Below are positions 1 through 4,850 of a stretch of 7,801 nucleotides of DNA, piece after piece. Source of the DNA: an uncultured Caulobacter sp. (lineage in GTDB: Bacteria > Pseudomonadota > Alphaproteobacteria > Caulobacterales > Caulobacteraceae). A program made the translations under genes and the position numbers. The notes beneath the pieces are model-generated. The model saw nothing but the letters and a program-made list of their open reading frames with translations. It was not told the origin of the DNA and searched no databases. The stretch is taken from contig CALKHU010000104.1 in NCBI GenBank assembly GCA_937991555.1, forward strand, positions 1-7,801, in the 5' to 3' direction. Within the stretch, counting starts at the first letter, position 1. Every line of letters begins with the position of its first letter.

Positions 1-18
1 GCGGAAGAGTGGTTGCGT

Positions 19-55
19 GGTTCGACACGCGCCTTCGGCGCTGCTCACCATGACG
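19..55 (+). repeat. Left arm of inverted intergenic repeat pair (hairpin repeat family A)
   Basis: This 37-nt unit matches the reverse complement of 78-116 over both flanks: the TTCGACACG part and the CTGCTCANNATGACG part agree. The centre differs but still forms a hairpin, CGCC-TTC-GGCG here. No open frame with coding character covers it. It resembles dispersed intergenic hairpin repeats common in Caulobacterales-type genomes; that resemblance is from memory, not from a search. Confidence 0.7.
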
Positions 56-77
56 TAGGTGAGTCACCGTCCGAACA

Positions 78-116
78 CGTCATCCTGAGCAGCCGCCGCA
101 GGCGGCGTGTCGAAGG
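78..116 (-). repeat. Right arm of inverted intergenic repeat pair (hairpin repeat family A)
   Basis: This 39-nt unit is the inverted partner of 19-55. Its central stem is GCCGCC-GCA-GGCGGC, one pair longer and of different sequence from the stem in the left arm, with the same flanks. The 22-nt spacer between the arms (56-77) contains a near-perfect short palindrome, GGTGA-G-TCACC (58-68). The whole 19-116 unit could fold as one long cruciform or as two separate hairpins. Confidence 0.7.
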
Positions 117-155
117 ACGCACGGCATCGAGGCCGTGTTCACGGGCGGCCCGCCA

Positions 156-170
156 CCGGACCAAGTCCGG
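156..170. repeat. Short perfect hairpin upstream of the crotonase gene
   Basis: The stem is CCGGAC (156-161), the loop CAA, and the returning arm GTCCGG (165-170). There is no T-run on either side, so it is not a convincing intrinsic terminator. Together with 19-116 it suggests that most of the non-coding stretch 1-284 is repeat-derived. Nothing else could be assigned in 171-273. Confidence 0.45.
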
Positions 171-284
171 GGCTGGCCACGACGAAGTTTGAGGGCAAGG
201 CTGACGCCACGGCGCCATTGAAGCACCCGGCTCCCTGCCGCACGATCCTCCTGACAGCGCCGCCAGAGCGCCCGGAGGCAGCCG

Positions 285-1076
285 ATGACCCAGGAAACCG
301 TCACCTACGCGGTCGAGGACCACGTCGCGATCATCACCCTGAACCGGCCCGAGCAGCGCAACGCGCTGAACTGGGACGCCTACGCCAGGCTGGAGAAATA
401 CCTGCGCCAGGCGGTGACCGATCCGGAGGCGCGCTGCGTGATCGTCACCGGCGCCGACCCGGCCTTCTGCTCGGGTGACGACGTGCGCGAGATCATGGCC
501 GGGCCCAGGGCCGTCTCCGCCGACACCACGCCGGTGGTGCGCCACAAGCCGACCCCCGCGGCGATGGCGGCGCTGGAGTGCGACAAGCCGATGATCGCCG
601 CGGTCAACGGCGCGGCCATCGGCTGGGGCATGGAGCTGGCCCTCTACGCCGACATCCGCATCGCCTCGGAGAAGGCCCGCTTCTCGGAGATGTTCATCAA
701 GCGCGGCCTGGTCTGCGACGTGGGCGGCTTCTACCGCCTGCCCTCGATCGTCGGCCCGGCCAAGGCGGCCGAGCTGTTGTTCACCGGAGACATCATCGAC
801 GCGCAGGAGGCGCTGCGCATCGGGCTGGTGTCCGAGGTCACGCCGCACGAGCAGCTGATGGACCGCGCCCGCGCCCTGGCCGCCCGTATCGCGGTCAACC
901 CGCCGCTGGCCCTGCGCTACATGAAGGAGGGCCTCCGCAAGGGGACCTACGGCGACGCCCGCGAACTCGGCGCCTGGGCCATCGAGACGATCCGCGCGCT
1001 GATGAAGACCGAGGACCACAAGGAGGGGGTGGCGAGCTTCCTTGAAAAGCGGGAGCCGGTGTTCAGGGGTCGGTAG
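285..1076 (+). CDS. Enoyl-CoA hydratase/isomerase (crotonase superfamily) protein
   Basis: A 263-residue protein of normal crotonase length, expected to act on acyl-CoA thioesters in the cytoplasm. The N-terminal strand (residues 13-29) includes the LNRPEQRNAL family motif. FCSGDD (61-66) and NGAAIGWGMELAL (108-120) supply the two oxyanion-hole segments. Glu117 in GMELAL aligns with the first catalytic Glu (Glu144) of rat mitochondrial enoyl-CoA hydratase. The second catalytic Glu position (rat Glu164, in QPE) reads Phe137 in FSEMFIKRGL. An Asp (Asp145, in CDVGG) lies where PaaG-type isomerases carry their catalytic Asp. The exact reaction is therefore open: hydratase, double-bond isomerase, or another crotonase activity. 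The start is supported by GGAGG at 274-278, six bases before the ATG. A membrane-protein gene begins 29 bp downstream on the same strand. Family assignment is firm; substrate is unknown. Confidence 0.9.
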   Translation: MTQETVTYAVEDHVAIITLNRPEQRNALNWDAYARLEKYLRQAVTDPEARCVIVTGADPAFCSGDDVREIMAGPRAVSADTTPVVRHKPTPAAMAALECDKPMIAAVNGAAIGWGMELALYADIRIASEKARFSEMFIKRGLVCDVGGFYRLPSIVGPAKAAELLFTGDIIDAQEALRIGLVSEVTPHEQLMDRARALAARIAVNPPLALRYMKEGLRKGTYGDARELGAWAIETIRALMKTEDHKEGVASFLEKREPVFRGR

Positions 1077-1105
1077 AGCCGCTACGCTCCGTCCTGGGGG
1101 CAAGA

Positions 1106-1672
1106 ATGTCGGGCAGCACTGTCAAAGTCACTCTGACGATCCTTGTGGTGATCGTGGGCGCTGGCGTCACCTTGCTAGCTGGCCTCGGCGTGATCGGCCA
1201 CGGCGACTACCTGCACTATCTGGTGACGCGTGGAGACGTGTTCGACCTTTGGGCCGTGCTCCATATCCTGAGCCTGATCTTCTCGGTCGCCGGAATCGCA
1301 GGCATCTGGGTGTCAGTATGGCGGAAGCGACTCGGCCTCGCGGCGGCCTTCCTCCTACTGCCCTTTCCGGTGCCGTTCGTCCTTGAAGCAAACCGCTGCG
1401 ACGTCCTCCCACTCTGTGAGCTTACGTACTGGGCGCGCCTGCCGCCGGAGATGTTCGAGTGGCGCGTTCGCTACCGGGACGTCGATCGCAACACCGCCCA
1501 GAACATCGCGTCTGGCGCGCTCTATGATGCCAAGCTGCCTTACCATGCCTGGGATCCGAAGCGGGTTGGCGGCGAATGGCGCGTTGAGACGCGTAACGAC
1601 GACATGGAGTTGGGCCCCTACGAAGTCATCGTAGAAGCCAAGACAGGCAAGACGCGCGTCGTGCGCCCCTAG
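1106..1672 (+). CDS. Uncharacterised membrane protein with three helices and a soluble C-terminal domain
   Basis: I do not recognise this 188-residue protein. Hydrophobic segments lie near residues 8-30, 48-71 and 76-94. The basic cluster RKR at 73-75 between helices 2 and 3 suggests N-terminus in, with residues 95-188 in the periplasm. Cys98 and Cys104 could then form a disulfide. The C-terminal part is polar and looks beta-rich, ending in a W-R-V and Y-E-V-I-V-E-A-K-T-G-K pattern loosely like PepSY or NTF2-like modules; that likeness is weak and not a function call. The ATG follows a G-rich but poor Shine-Dalgarno (GGGGG, 1096-1100). Codon choice is less GC3-biased than in the neighbouring crotonase and thioesterase genes, a possible sign of different origin. 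A strong hairpin lies 18 bp after the stop. It could be co-transcribed with the crotonase gene (29-bp gap), but no functional link is evident. Confidence 0.7.
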   Translation: MSGSTVKVTLTILVVIVGAGVTLLAGLGVIGHGDYLHYLVTRGDVFDLWAVLHILSLIFSVAGIAGIWVSVWRKRLGLAAAFLLLPFPVPFVLEANRCDVLPLCELTYWARLPPEMFEWRVRYRDVDRNTAQNIASGALYDAKLPYHAWDPKRVGGEWRVETRNDDMELGPYEVIVEAKTGKTRVVRP

Positions 1673-1690
1673 AAGCGCCTAATAAGGGAA

Positions 1691-1716
1691 AGCCCCGGAC
1701 CTCGCGGTCCGGGGCT
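1691..1716. terminator. Strong hairpin terminator, probably bidirectional, ending the rplS and membrane-protein transcripts
   Basis: The perfect 11-bp stem AGCCCCGGACC / GGTCCGGGGCT closes a TCGC loop. Read on the minus strand it is followed by TTCCCTTATT, a fair U-tract for terminating trmD-rplS transcription. Read on the plus strand it is followed by CTTCATTTC, a weaker tract, for the gene ending at 1672. Its position between two convergent genes fits shared use. Confidence 0.85.
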
Positions 1717-1721
1717 CTTCA

Positions 1722-1739
1722 TTTCGGCCTGGGCCGAAA
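1722..1739. terminator. Second hairpin just after rplS, possible auxiliary terminator
   Basis: TTTCGGCC (1722-1729) pairs with GGCCGAAA (1732-1739); sterically this is about 7 bp with a 4-nt loop. It lies 3 bp beyond the rplS stop, between that stop and the stronger hairpin at 1691-1716. There is no long U-tract, so it may protect the 3' end or assist the main terminator rather than act alone. Confidence 0.45.
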
Positions 1740-1742
1740 GCC

Positions 1743-2144
1743 TTACGCTTCGTCCGAAGCGGCGGCTTCCTTGGTGTTGGTCATCTGGCGCTCGGCGATA
1801 CGGGCCGACTTACCGCGACGGTCGCGCAGGTAGTAGAGCTTGGCGCGACGGACGACGCCGCGGCGCTTCACCTCGATCGACTCGATCATCGGCGACATGA
1901 TCGGGAAGACCCGCTCGACGCCTTCGCCGAAGCTGATCTTGCGGACCGTGAAATTCTCGTGGAGGCCCGAACCCGAGCGGGCGATGCAGACGCCTTCGTA
2001 CGCCTGGACGCGCTCGCGGTCGCCTTCCTTGATCTTGACGTTGACGCGCAGCGTGTCGCCGGGCTGGAAATCGGGGGTGGCGCGGAAAGCGGCGAGACGC
2101 TCGGTCTCTTCCTTCTCCAGCTCAGCGATGATGTTCTTCGCCAT
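1743..2144 (-). CDS. rplS: 50S ribosomal protein L19
   Basis: A 133-residue L19 of the large ribosomal subunit, which lies at the interface with the 30S subunit. Clear family blocks are RVQAYEGVCIARSGSGLHEN, FTVRKISFGEGVERVFPIMS and RRAKLYYLRDRRGKSARI. The Ala/Glu/Asp-rich tail (residues 118-133) is slightly longer than in E. coli. The start MAKNIIAELEKEE is chosen because AGAAGGA (2153-2159) sits 8 bases upstream and because L19 proteins begin at about this point. A longer in-frame start at 2174 would add ten unrelated residues and overlap the trmD stop by 4 bp. It is the last gene of the minus-strand ribosomal block, 26 bp after trmD and almost certainly co-transcribed with it, and ends at a double hairpin. 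Confidence 0.97.
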   Translation of the reverse strand: MAKNIIAELEKEETERLAAFRATPDFQPGDTLRVNVKIKEGDRERVQAYEGVCIARSGSGLHENFTVRKISFGEGVERVFPIMSPMIESIEVKRRGVVRRAKLYYLRDRRGKSARIAERQMTNTKEAAASDEA

Positions 2145-2152
2145 CGTCGTGT

Positions 2153-2159
2153 TCCTTCT
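2153..2159 (-). promoter_or_regulatory. Ribosome binding site deciding the rplS start
   Basis: On the minus strand this reads AGAAGGA, 8 bases before the ATG at 2144-2142. It supports the shorter L19 start over the in-frame ATG at 2174. Confidence 0.75.
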
Positions 2160-2170
2160 GTCGTCGGGCT

Positions 2171-2881
2171 TCAATCGCCCTTTGCTTGTCGGTTGGCGAG
2201 GTAGCGGTCCCAGAGGTCGGGCCGCCGCTCGCGGGTCGTCTCTTCACGCATCGTCCGCCGCCATTGCGCGACCTTCTTGTGGTCGCCCGACAGCAGCACC
2301 TCGGGGATGTCGAGCCCTTCGAACGTCCGCGGTCGCGTGTACTGCGGATGCTCGAGGAGGCCGTCCTCGAAGCTCTCTTCACTCAGCGACTCCGGCTGCC
2401 CGAGAACCCCCGGAACCAGTCGGACGCACGCTTCGATCGCCACCATCGCCGCCGCCTCGCCGCCGGCGAGCACCGCGTCTCCGACGGAGACCTCCTCGAA
2501 CCCCCGGGCGTCGAGCACCCGCTGGTCCACCCCCTCGAACCGGCCGCAGAGGACGATGATCCCCGGCGCCCCGGCCCACTGTTTCACACGCGCCTGGGTC
2601 AGGGGCCGACCCCGGGCGCTCATGTACAAAAGCGGCCGTCCCGCGACATCGACACTGTCGAGCGCCGCCGCGATCACGTCCGCCTTCATCACCTGTCCAG
2701 GACCGCCACCCGCGGGGGTGTCGTCGAGGAAGCCGCGCTTATCCTTGGAAAAGGCGCGGATGTCCACTGTTTCAAGGCGCCACAGGTCCTGTTCCCGCCA
2801 TGCCGTCCCGATCAGCGACACGCCGAGCGGCCCGGGAAAGGCTTCGGGGAACATGGTCAGGACGGTGGCGGTGAACGGCAT
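2171..2881 (-). CDS. trmD: tRNA (guanine-37-N1)-methyltransferase TrmD
   Basis: This 236-residue SPOUT-class enzyme transfers a methyl group from S-adenosylmethionine to N1 of G37 in tRNAs with a G at position 36, preventing +1 frameshifting. Family blocks seen: FTATVLTMFPEAFPGPLG (3-20), DDTPAGGGPGQVMKADV (53-69), the knot segments YMSARG (86-91), CGRFEGVDQR (112-121) and SVGDAVLAGGE (132-142), then PGVLGQPESLSEESF, HPQYTRP (178-184) and the C-terminal tRNA-binding part ending with RRPDLWDRY. Two positions are unusual: the residue just before the SF of EESF is Glu169 where E. coli and Haemophilus have the catalytic Asp169, and KDKRGF replaces the more common RHRTV block. MPFTATVL is chosen as start because upstream in-frame residues are Arg/Pro-rich and run into a repeat. 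No strong Shine-Dalgarno precedes it. It is separated from rimM by about 3.1 kb, although the two are adjacent in most bacteria. Confidence 0.96.
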   Translation of the reverse strand: MPFTATVLTMFPEAFPGPLGVSLIGTAWREQDLWRLETVDIRAFSKDKRGFLDDTPAGGGPGQVMKADVIAAALDSVDVAGRPLLYMSARGRPLTQARVKQWAGAPGIIVLCGRFEGVDQRVLDARGFEEVSVGDAVLAGGEAAAMVAIEACVRLVPGVLGQPESLSEESFEDGLLEHPQYTRPRTFEGLDIPEVLLSGDHKKVAQWRRTMREETTRERRPDLWDRYLANRQAKGD

Positions 2882-2933
2882 GGGCGGGGGTTCTAGCGGA
2901 CAGGCCCCGAAATCGCGAATCCGCGCCTCTCTC

Positions 2934-2994
2934 TTCCTCTCCCTCTTGGGAGAGGGGGACCATGCGGAGCATGGTGGAGCGGGATGCGCTGAGG
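2934..2994 (+). repeat. Left copy of structured inverted repeat (family B) flanking the DUF559 gene
   Basis: This 61-nt unit forms two successive hairpins. The first has stem CCTCTCCC / GGGAGAGG (2936-2943, 2948-2955). The second has stem CCATGC / GCATGG (2960-2965, 2969-2974) around a GGA loop. A tail TGGAGCGGGATGCGCTGAGG (2975-2994) follows. It matches the reverse complement of 3438-3497 at about 55 of 61 positions, including 29 consecutive identical bases at 2934-2962. It lies 52 bp upstream of the trmD start. Confidence 0.85.
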
Positions 2995-3007
2995 TTGACG
3001 ATCTGCG

Positions 3008-3031
3008 CAATTCTATTTTAGGTTATATTTC
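3008..3031. promoter_or_regulatory. AT-rich island, candidate divergent promoter region for trmD (-) and the DUF559 gene (+)
   Basis: This is the most AT-rich short stretch in the window, lying between two divergent genes. Plus-strand -10-like sequences are TATTTT (3014-3019) and TATATT (3024-3029). TTGACG at 2995-3000 is -35-like, but its spacing to either (13 or 23 nt) is not ideal. The minus strand reads TATAAC and TAAAAT, without a matching -35. The region is suggestive only. Confidence 0.3.
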
Positions 3032-3064
3032 GGTGTGGGCCGCCGGTAGAGTGGAGCTCATGCC

Positions 3065-3442
3065 GTGCAAGCCACCGAGAAGACCCGCAAGCTCGCCAAA
3101 CGTCTCCGACGGCGAATGGGTCGCGCCGAAAACCTCTTCTGGGCCGAGCTACGCGTCAACCGGCTGGACGGCCTGCACATGCGCCGGCAACACCCCATCG
3201 GCCCCTACGTGCTCGACTTCTTCTGCGCCTCGGTGAAGCTGGCGATCGAGGTTGATGGCGGCGCGCATGACATGCCCGGACGCCGGGAGCGCGATGCTGA
3301 AAGGGATCAGTGCCTCCGGCTGCGGGGAATCAGGACCCTTCGCGCGCCGGCGCCCGTCGTCGAAAGCGACATCGAACGCGTGCTGGCCCGCATACGCGAG
3401 GCAGTGGAAATCTGCCGGCGGCGGCCTGAGGTCGGACCCTAG
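3065..3442 (+). CDS. DUF559 / VSR-like endonuclease-domain protein
   Basis: A 125-residue protein with the DUF559 signature, a PD-(D/E)XK nuclease-like fold related to very-short-patch-repair endonucleases. Seen in order: a basic N-terminus (RKLAKRLRRRMGR, 8-20), AENLFWAELR (21-30) with Glu22, RRQHPIGPYVLDFFC (40-54) with Asp51, and LAIEVDGGAH (59-68) with Glu62, Asp64 and His68 as likely metal-site or active-site residues. The closing block, commonly like RFWNNEV in this family, reads RAPAPVVESDI (93-103), so the C-terminal part is divergent. Translation probably starts at GTG 3065, with GGAG at 3053-3056 eight bases before; the ATG at 3060 is in another frame. The gene is bracketed by inverted structured repeats and its stop codon lies inside the right one. 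Substrate and biological role are unknown; most DUF559 members are uncharacterised. Confidence 0.85.
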   Translation: MQATEKTRKLAKRLRRRMGRAENLFWAELRVNRLDGLHMRRQHPIGPYVLDFFCASVKLAIEVDGGAHDMPGRRERDAERDQCLRLRGIRTLRAPAPVVESDIERVLARIREAVEICRRRPEVGP

Positions 3443-3497
3443 CGCGTCCCGCTCCACCACCCTCCGGGTGGTCCCCCTCTCCCAAGAGGGAGAGGAA
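3438..3497 (-). repeat. Right copy of structured inverted repeat (family B) flanking the DUF559 gene
   Basis: This is the inverted partner of 2934-2994. Its stems are CCACCC / GGGTGG (3457-3462, 3466-3471) around TCC, and CCTCTCCC / GGGAGAGG (3476-3483, 3488-3495). Relative to the left copy the small stem carries two whole base-pair replacements (T-A to C-G and G-C to C-G in left-copy orientation) and remains fully paired. The other differences are one base substitution and one single-base indel in the tail. It includes the TAG stop of the DUF559 gene (3440-3442) and ends 8 bp before the stop codon of the minus-strand gene at 3506. Confidence 0.85.
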
Positions 3498-3505
3498 TGT
3501 CGTGG

Positions 3506-3895
3506 CTACTCCCCGCTCAGCTTCAGATGAATCTCTTCCGCGAAGTCCGGATACGGCGGCGGGGCGTACTTCAGGGCGGACATCTTCTCGGTGATGCAGA
3601 GGGCGATTGAGTGGTCGCTGGTGTTGCGGACGGCTTCGAAGGCGCCGCCCTTGAAGCTGAGGATGACGGTGAAGTCAGGCTTGCCGGTCGTGGTCGCGTC
3701 GGGCGCGCAGGCCTGGAAGATCGCCGGCATGGCCTTGCCCAGCGGCGGATACAGTCTGTTCAGCCGGTACATCTGGGCCTGGGAGTCGTCCTCGTACTTC
3801 TGCGCCCGGGCCAGCGCCTCGGCATAGGCCAGCGCGGTGTCGGGCGCGGCCGCGAACAGCATGGAGGCGGCGGCGGCGAGGACTGGCAGGAACAC
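3506..3895 (-). CDS. Small secreted protein of unknown function
   Basis: I do not recognise this 129-residue product. Starting at GTG 3895, the N-terminus MFLPVLAAAASMLFAAA is a short hydrophobic export signal, with likely cleavage near residues 17-23. The mature part begins with a polar helix (about 22-45, EALARAQKYEDDSQAQMYRL). A predicted beta-rich part follows, containing FTVILSFKGGAFEAV and a Pro-rich APPPYPDF near the end. Two cysteines, in QACAPD and ALCITEK, could form a periplasmic disulfide. The F-x-V-x-x-S-x-x-G, C-x-x-E and A-P-P-P-Y order loosely recalls TonB C-terminal-like domains, but this is weak. The GTG start is chosen because GGAGGG lies 7 bases upstream. A longer reading to ATG 4108 would place the signal in mid-protein and run into tesB. 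The gene is divergent from tesB with a 97-bp gap. Confidence 0.7.
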   Translation of the reverse strand: MFLPVLAAAASMLFAAAPDTALAYAEALARAQKYEDDSQAQMYRLNRLYPPLGKAMPAIFQACAPDATTTGKPDFTVILSFKGGAFEAVRNTSDHSIALCITEKMSALKYAPPPYPDFAEEIHLKLSGE

Positions 3896-3902
3896 GAAAC
3901 GA

Positions 3903-3908
3903 CCCTCC
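3903..3908 (-). promoter_or_regulatory. Ribosome binding site supporting the GTG start at 3895
   Basis: On the minus strand this reads GGAGGG, 7 bases before GTG. It places the start directly ahead of a signal-peptide-like sequence and argues against the longer in-frame readings. Confidence 0.65.
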
Positions 3909-3956
3909 GGAAGGCCGCGCAGGTTGACCCCGGTTCCGTGGCGACAGCAAGGCCGC

Positions 3957-3985
3957 TTGCCCCCTCTCCCACACCGGCCTAATGC
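3957..3985 (+). promoter_or_regulatory. Candidate tesB promoter giving a near-leaderless transcript
   Basis: TTGCCC (3957-3962), a 17-nt spacer and TAATGC (3980-3985) form a reasonable housekeeping-type promoter. Transcription would begin about seven bases later, essentially at the tesB ATG (3993). No Shine-Dalgarno precedes that ATG, which fits leaderless translation. The -10 box is imperfect and the call is an inference. Confidence 0.35.
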
Positions 3986-3992
3986 GGGTTTC

Positions 3993-4850
3993 ATGCAAGA
4001 GAGCGAAAACCTGATCGAGACCCTGGCCCTCGAGCCGATCGAGATGAACCTGTTCCGCGGGCGCTCGCCCAACGACGGTTTCCCCAGGATTTTCGGCGGC
4101 CTGGTCATCGCCCAGGCGCTGCTGGCGGCCTACGAGACCGTGCAGGACCGCGTCTGCCACTCGCTGCACGCCTACTTCATCCGGCCGGGCGACGTGCGCA
4201 TCCCGGTGCTCTACCAGGTCGACCGCGCCCGCGACGGCGGCAGCTTCACCACCCGGCGGGTGGTGGCGATCCAGAACGGCGAGCAGATCTTCAACCTGGC
4301 CGCCTCGTTCCAGGTGCCGGAAGAGGGCTACGAGCACCAGTCGCCGATGCCGGCGCATCCCTCGCCCGAGTCCGTGGCGACGGAGATGGAACAGGCCCTG
4401 GCCGAGAACAAGGACATGCCGCCGGCGATGATCGAGCACATGAAGCGCCGCCCGGTCGAGGTGCGCTGGCCCGATCCGCAGAACATGTTCAACCCGGTGC
4501 CCAAGCCGCCCCGCAAACAGGTCTGGATGCGGGCCAAGGCGCCGCTCGGCGACAATGTGAAGTGGCAGCAGGCCGCGCTGGCCTACGCCTCCGACATGGC
4601 CTTCATGGAGACCGCGCTGCGCGTCCACGGCCTGACCTGGCGGACCAGGGGGATGCAGTCGGCCAGCCTGGACCACGCCATGTGGTTCCACCGTCCGACC
4701 AACTTCAACGAGTGGATCCTGTTCGACCAGGACTGCCCGTCGACCAGCCAGGGCCGGGGCTTCATCCGGGGCGAGATGTACAGCCAGGACGGCGTGCTGG
4801 TCGCCAGCGTCGCCCAGGAATGCCTGATGCGGGTGAAGGCGCCCGCCTAG
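3993..4850 (+). CDS. tesB: Acyl-CoA thioesterase II (TesB type)
   Basis: This 285-residue protein is the usual length for TesB, which hydrolyses medium- and long-chain acyl-CoA to free fatty acid and CoA. It has the double hot-dog organisation. The N-terminal half contains RIFGGLVIAQALLAAYETV (32-50), HSLHAYFIRPGD (59-67 region) and DGGSFTTRRVVAIQNGE (81-97). The C-terminal half contains SLDHAMWFHRP (225-235), NEWILFDQD and GRGFIRGEMYSQDGVLVASV (254-273). The D-T/S-Q catalytic triad of E. coli TesB appears as Asp227, Ser250 or Thr251, and Gln275 in VAQE. The ATG at 3993 matches the family N-terminus; the 52 upstream in-frame residues are Arg/Pro-rich and overlap the divergent gene. There is no Shine-Dalgarno, so translation may be leaderless. 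Its stop shares CTAG (4847-4850) with the stop of the convergent protease gene. No link to the flanking ribosomal genes is apparent; a role in acyl-CoA turnover alongside the crotonase at 285 is possible but unproven. Confidence 0.95.
   Translation: MQESENLIETLALEPIEMNLFRGRSPNDGFPRIFGGLVIAQALLAAYETVQDRVCHSLHAYFIRPGDVRIPVLYQVDRARDGGSFTTRRVVAIQNGEQIFNLAASFQVPEEGYEHQSPMPAHPSPESVATEMEQALAENKDMPPAMIEHMKRRPVEVRWPDPQNMFNPVPKPPRKQVWMRAKAPLGDNVKWQQAALAYASDMAFMETALRVHGLTWRTRGMQSASLDHAMWFHRPTNFNEWILFDQDCPSTSQGRGFIRGEMYSQDGVLVASVAQECLMRVKAPA

Noticed and set aside
80..304. Minus-strand open frame of 74 codons over the repeat region
   Set aside because: It runs through the hairpin repeats and into the crotonase start; such frames are commonly spurious in dispersed repeats.
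45..1103. Long minus-strand open frame of 352 codons across the crotonase gene
   Set aside because: Arg/Ala/Gly-rich, without recognisable motifs, antisense to a clear crotonase; an artefact of high GC.
2171..2174. Alternative rplS start overlapping the trmD stop by 4 bp
   Set aside because: It adds ten residues not typical of L19, while the start at 2144 has a better ribosome binding site.
2934..3497. Classical insertion sequence or MITE with target-site duplication
   Set aside because: No transposase is encoded and no direct duplication was found outside the inverted repeats, so it is described as repeat-flanked rather than as a mobile element.
3959..3971. CCCCCTCTCCCA near tesB, matching part of the family B repeat
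   Set aside because: Only about 12 bases match and there is no returning arm or second hairpin, so it is more likely chance than a repeat remnant.
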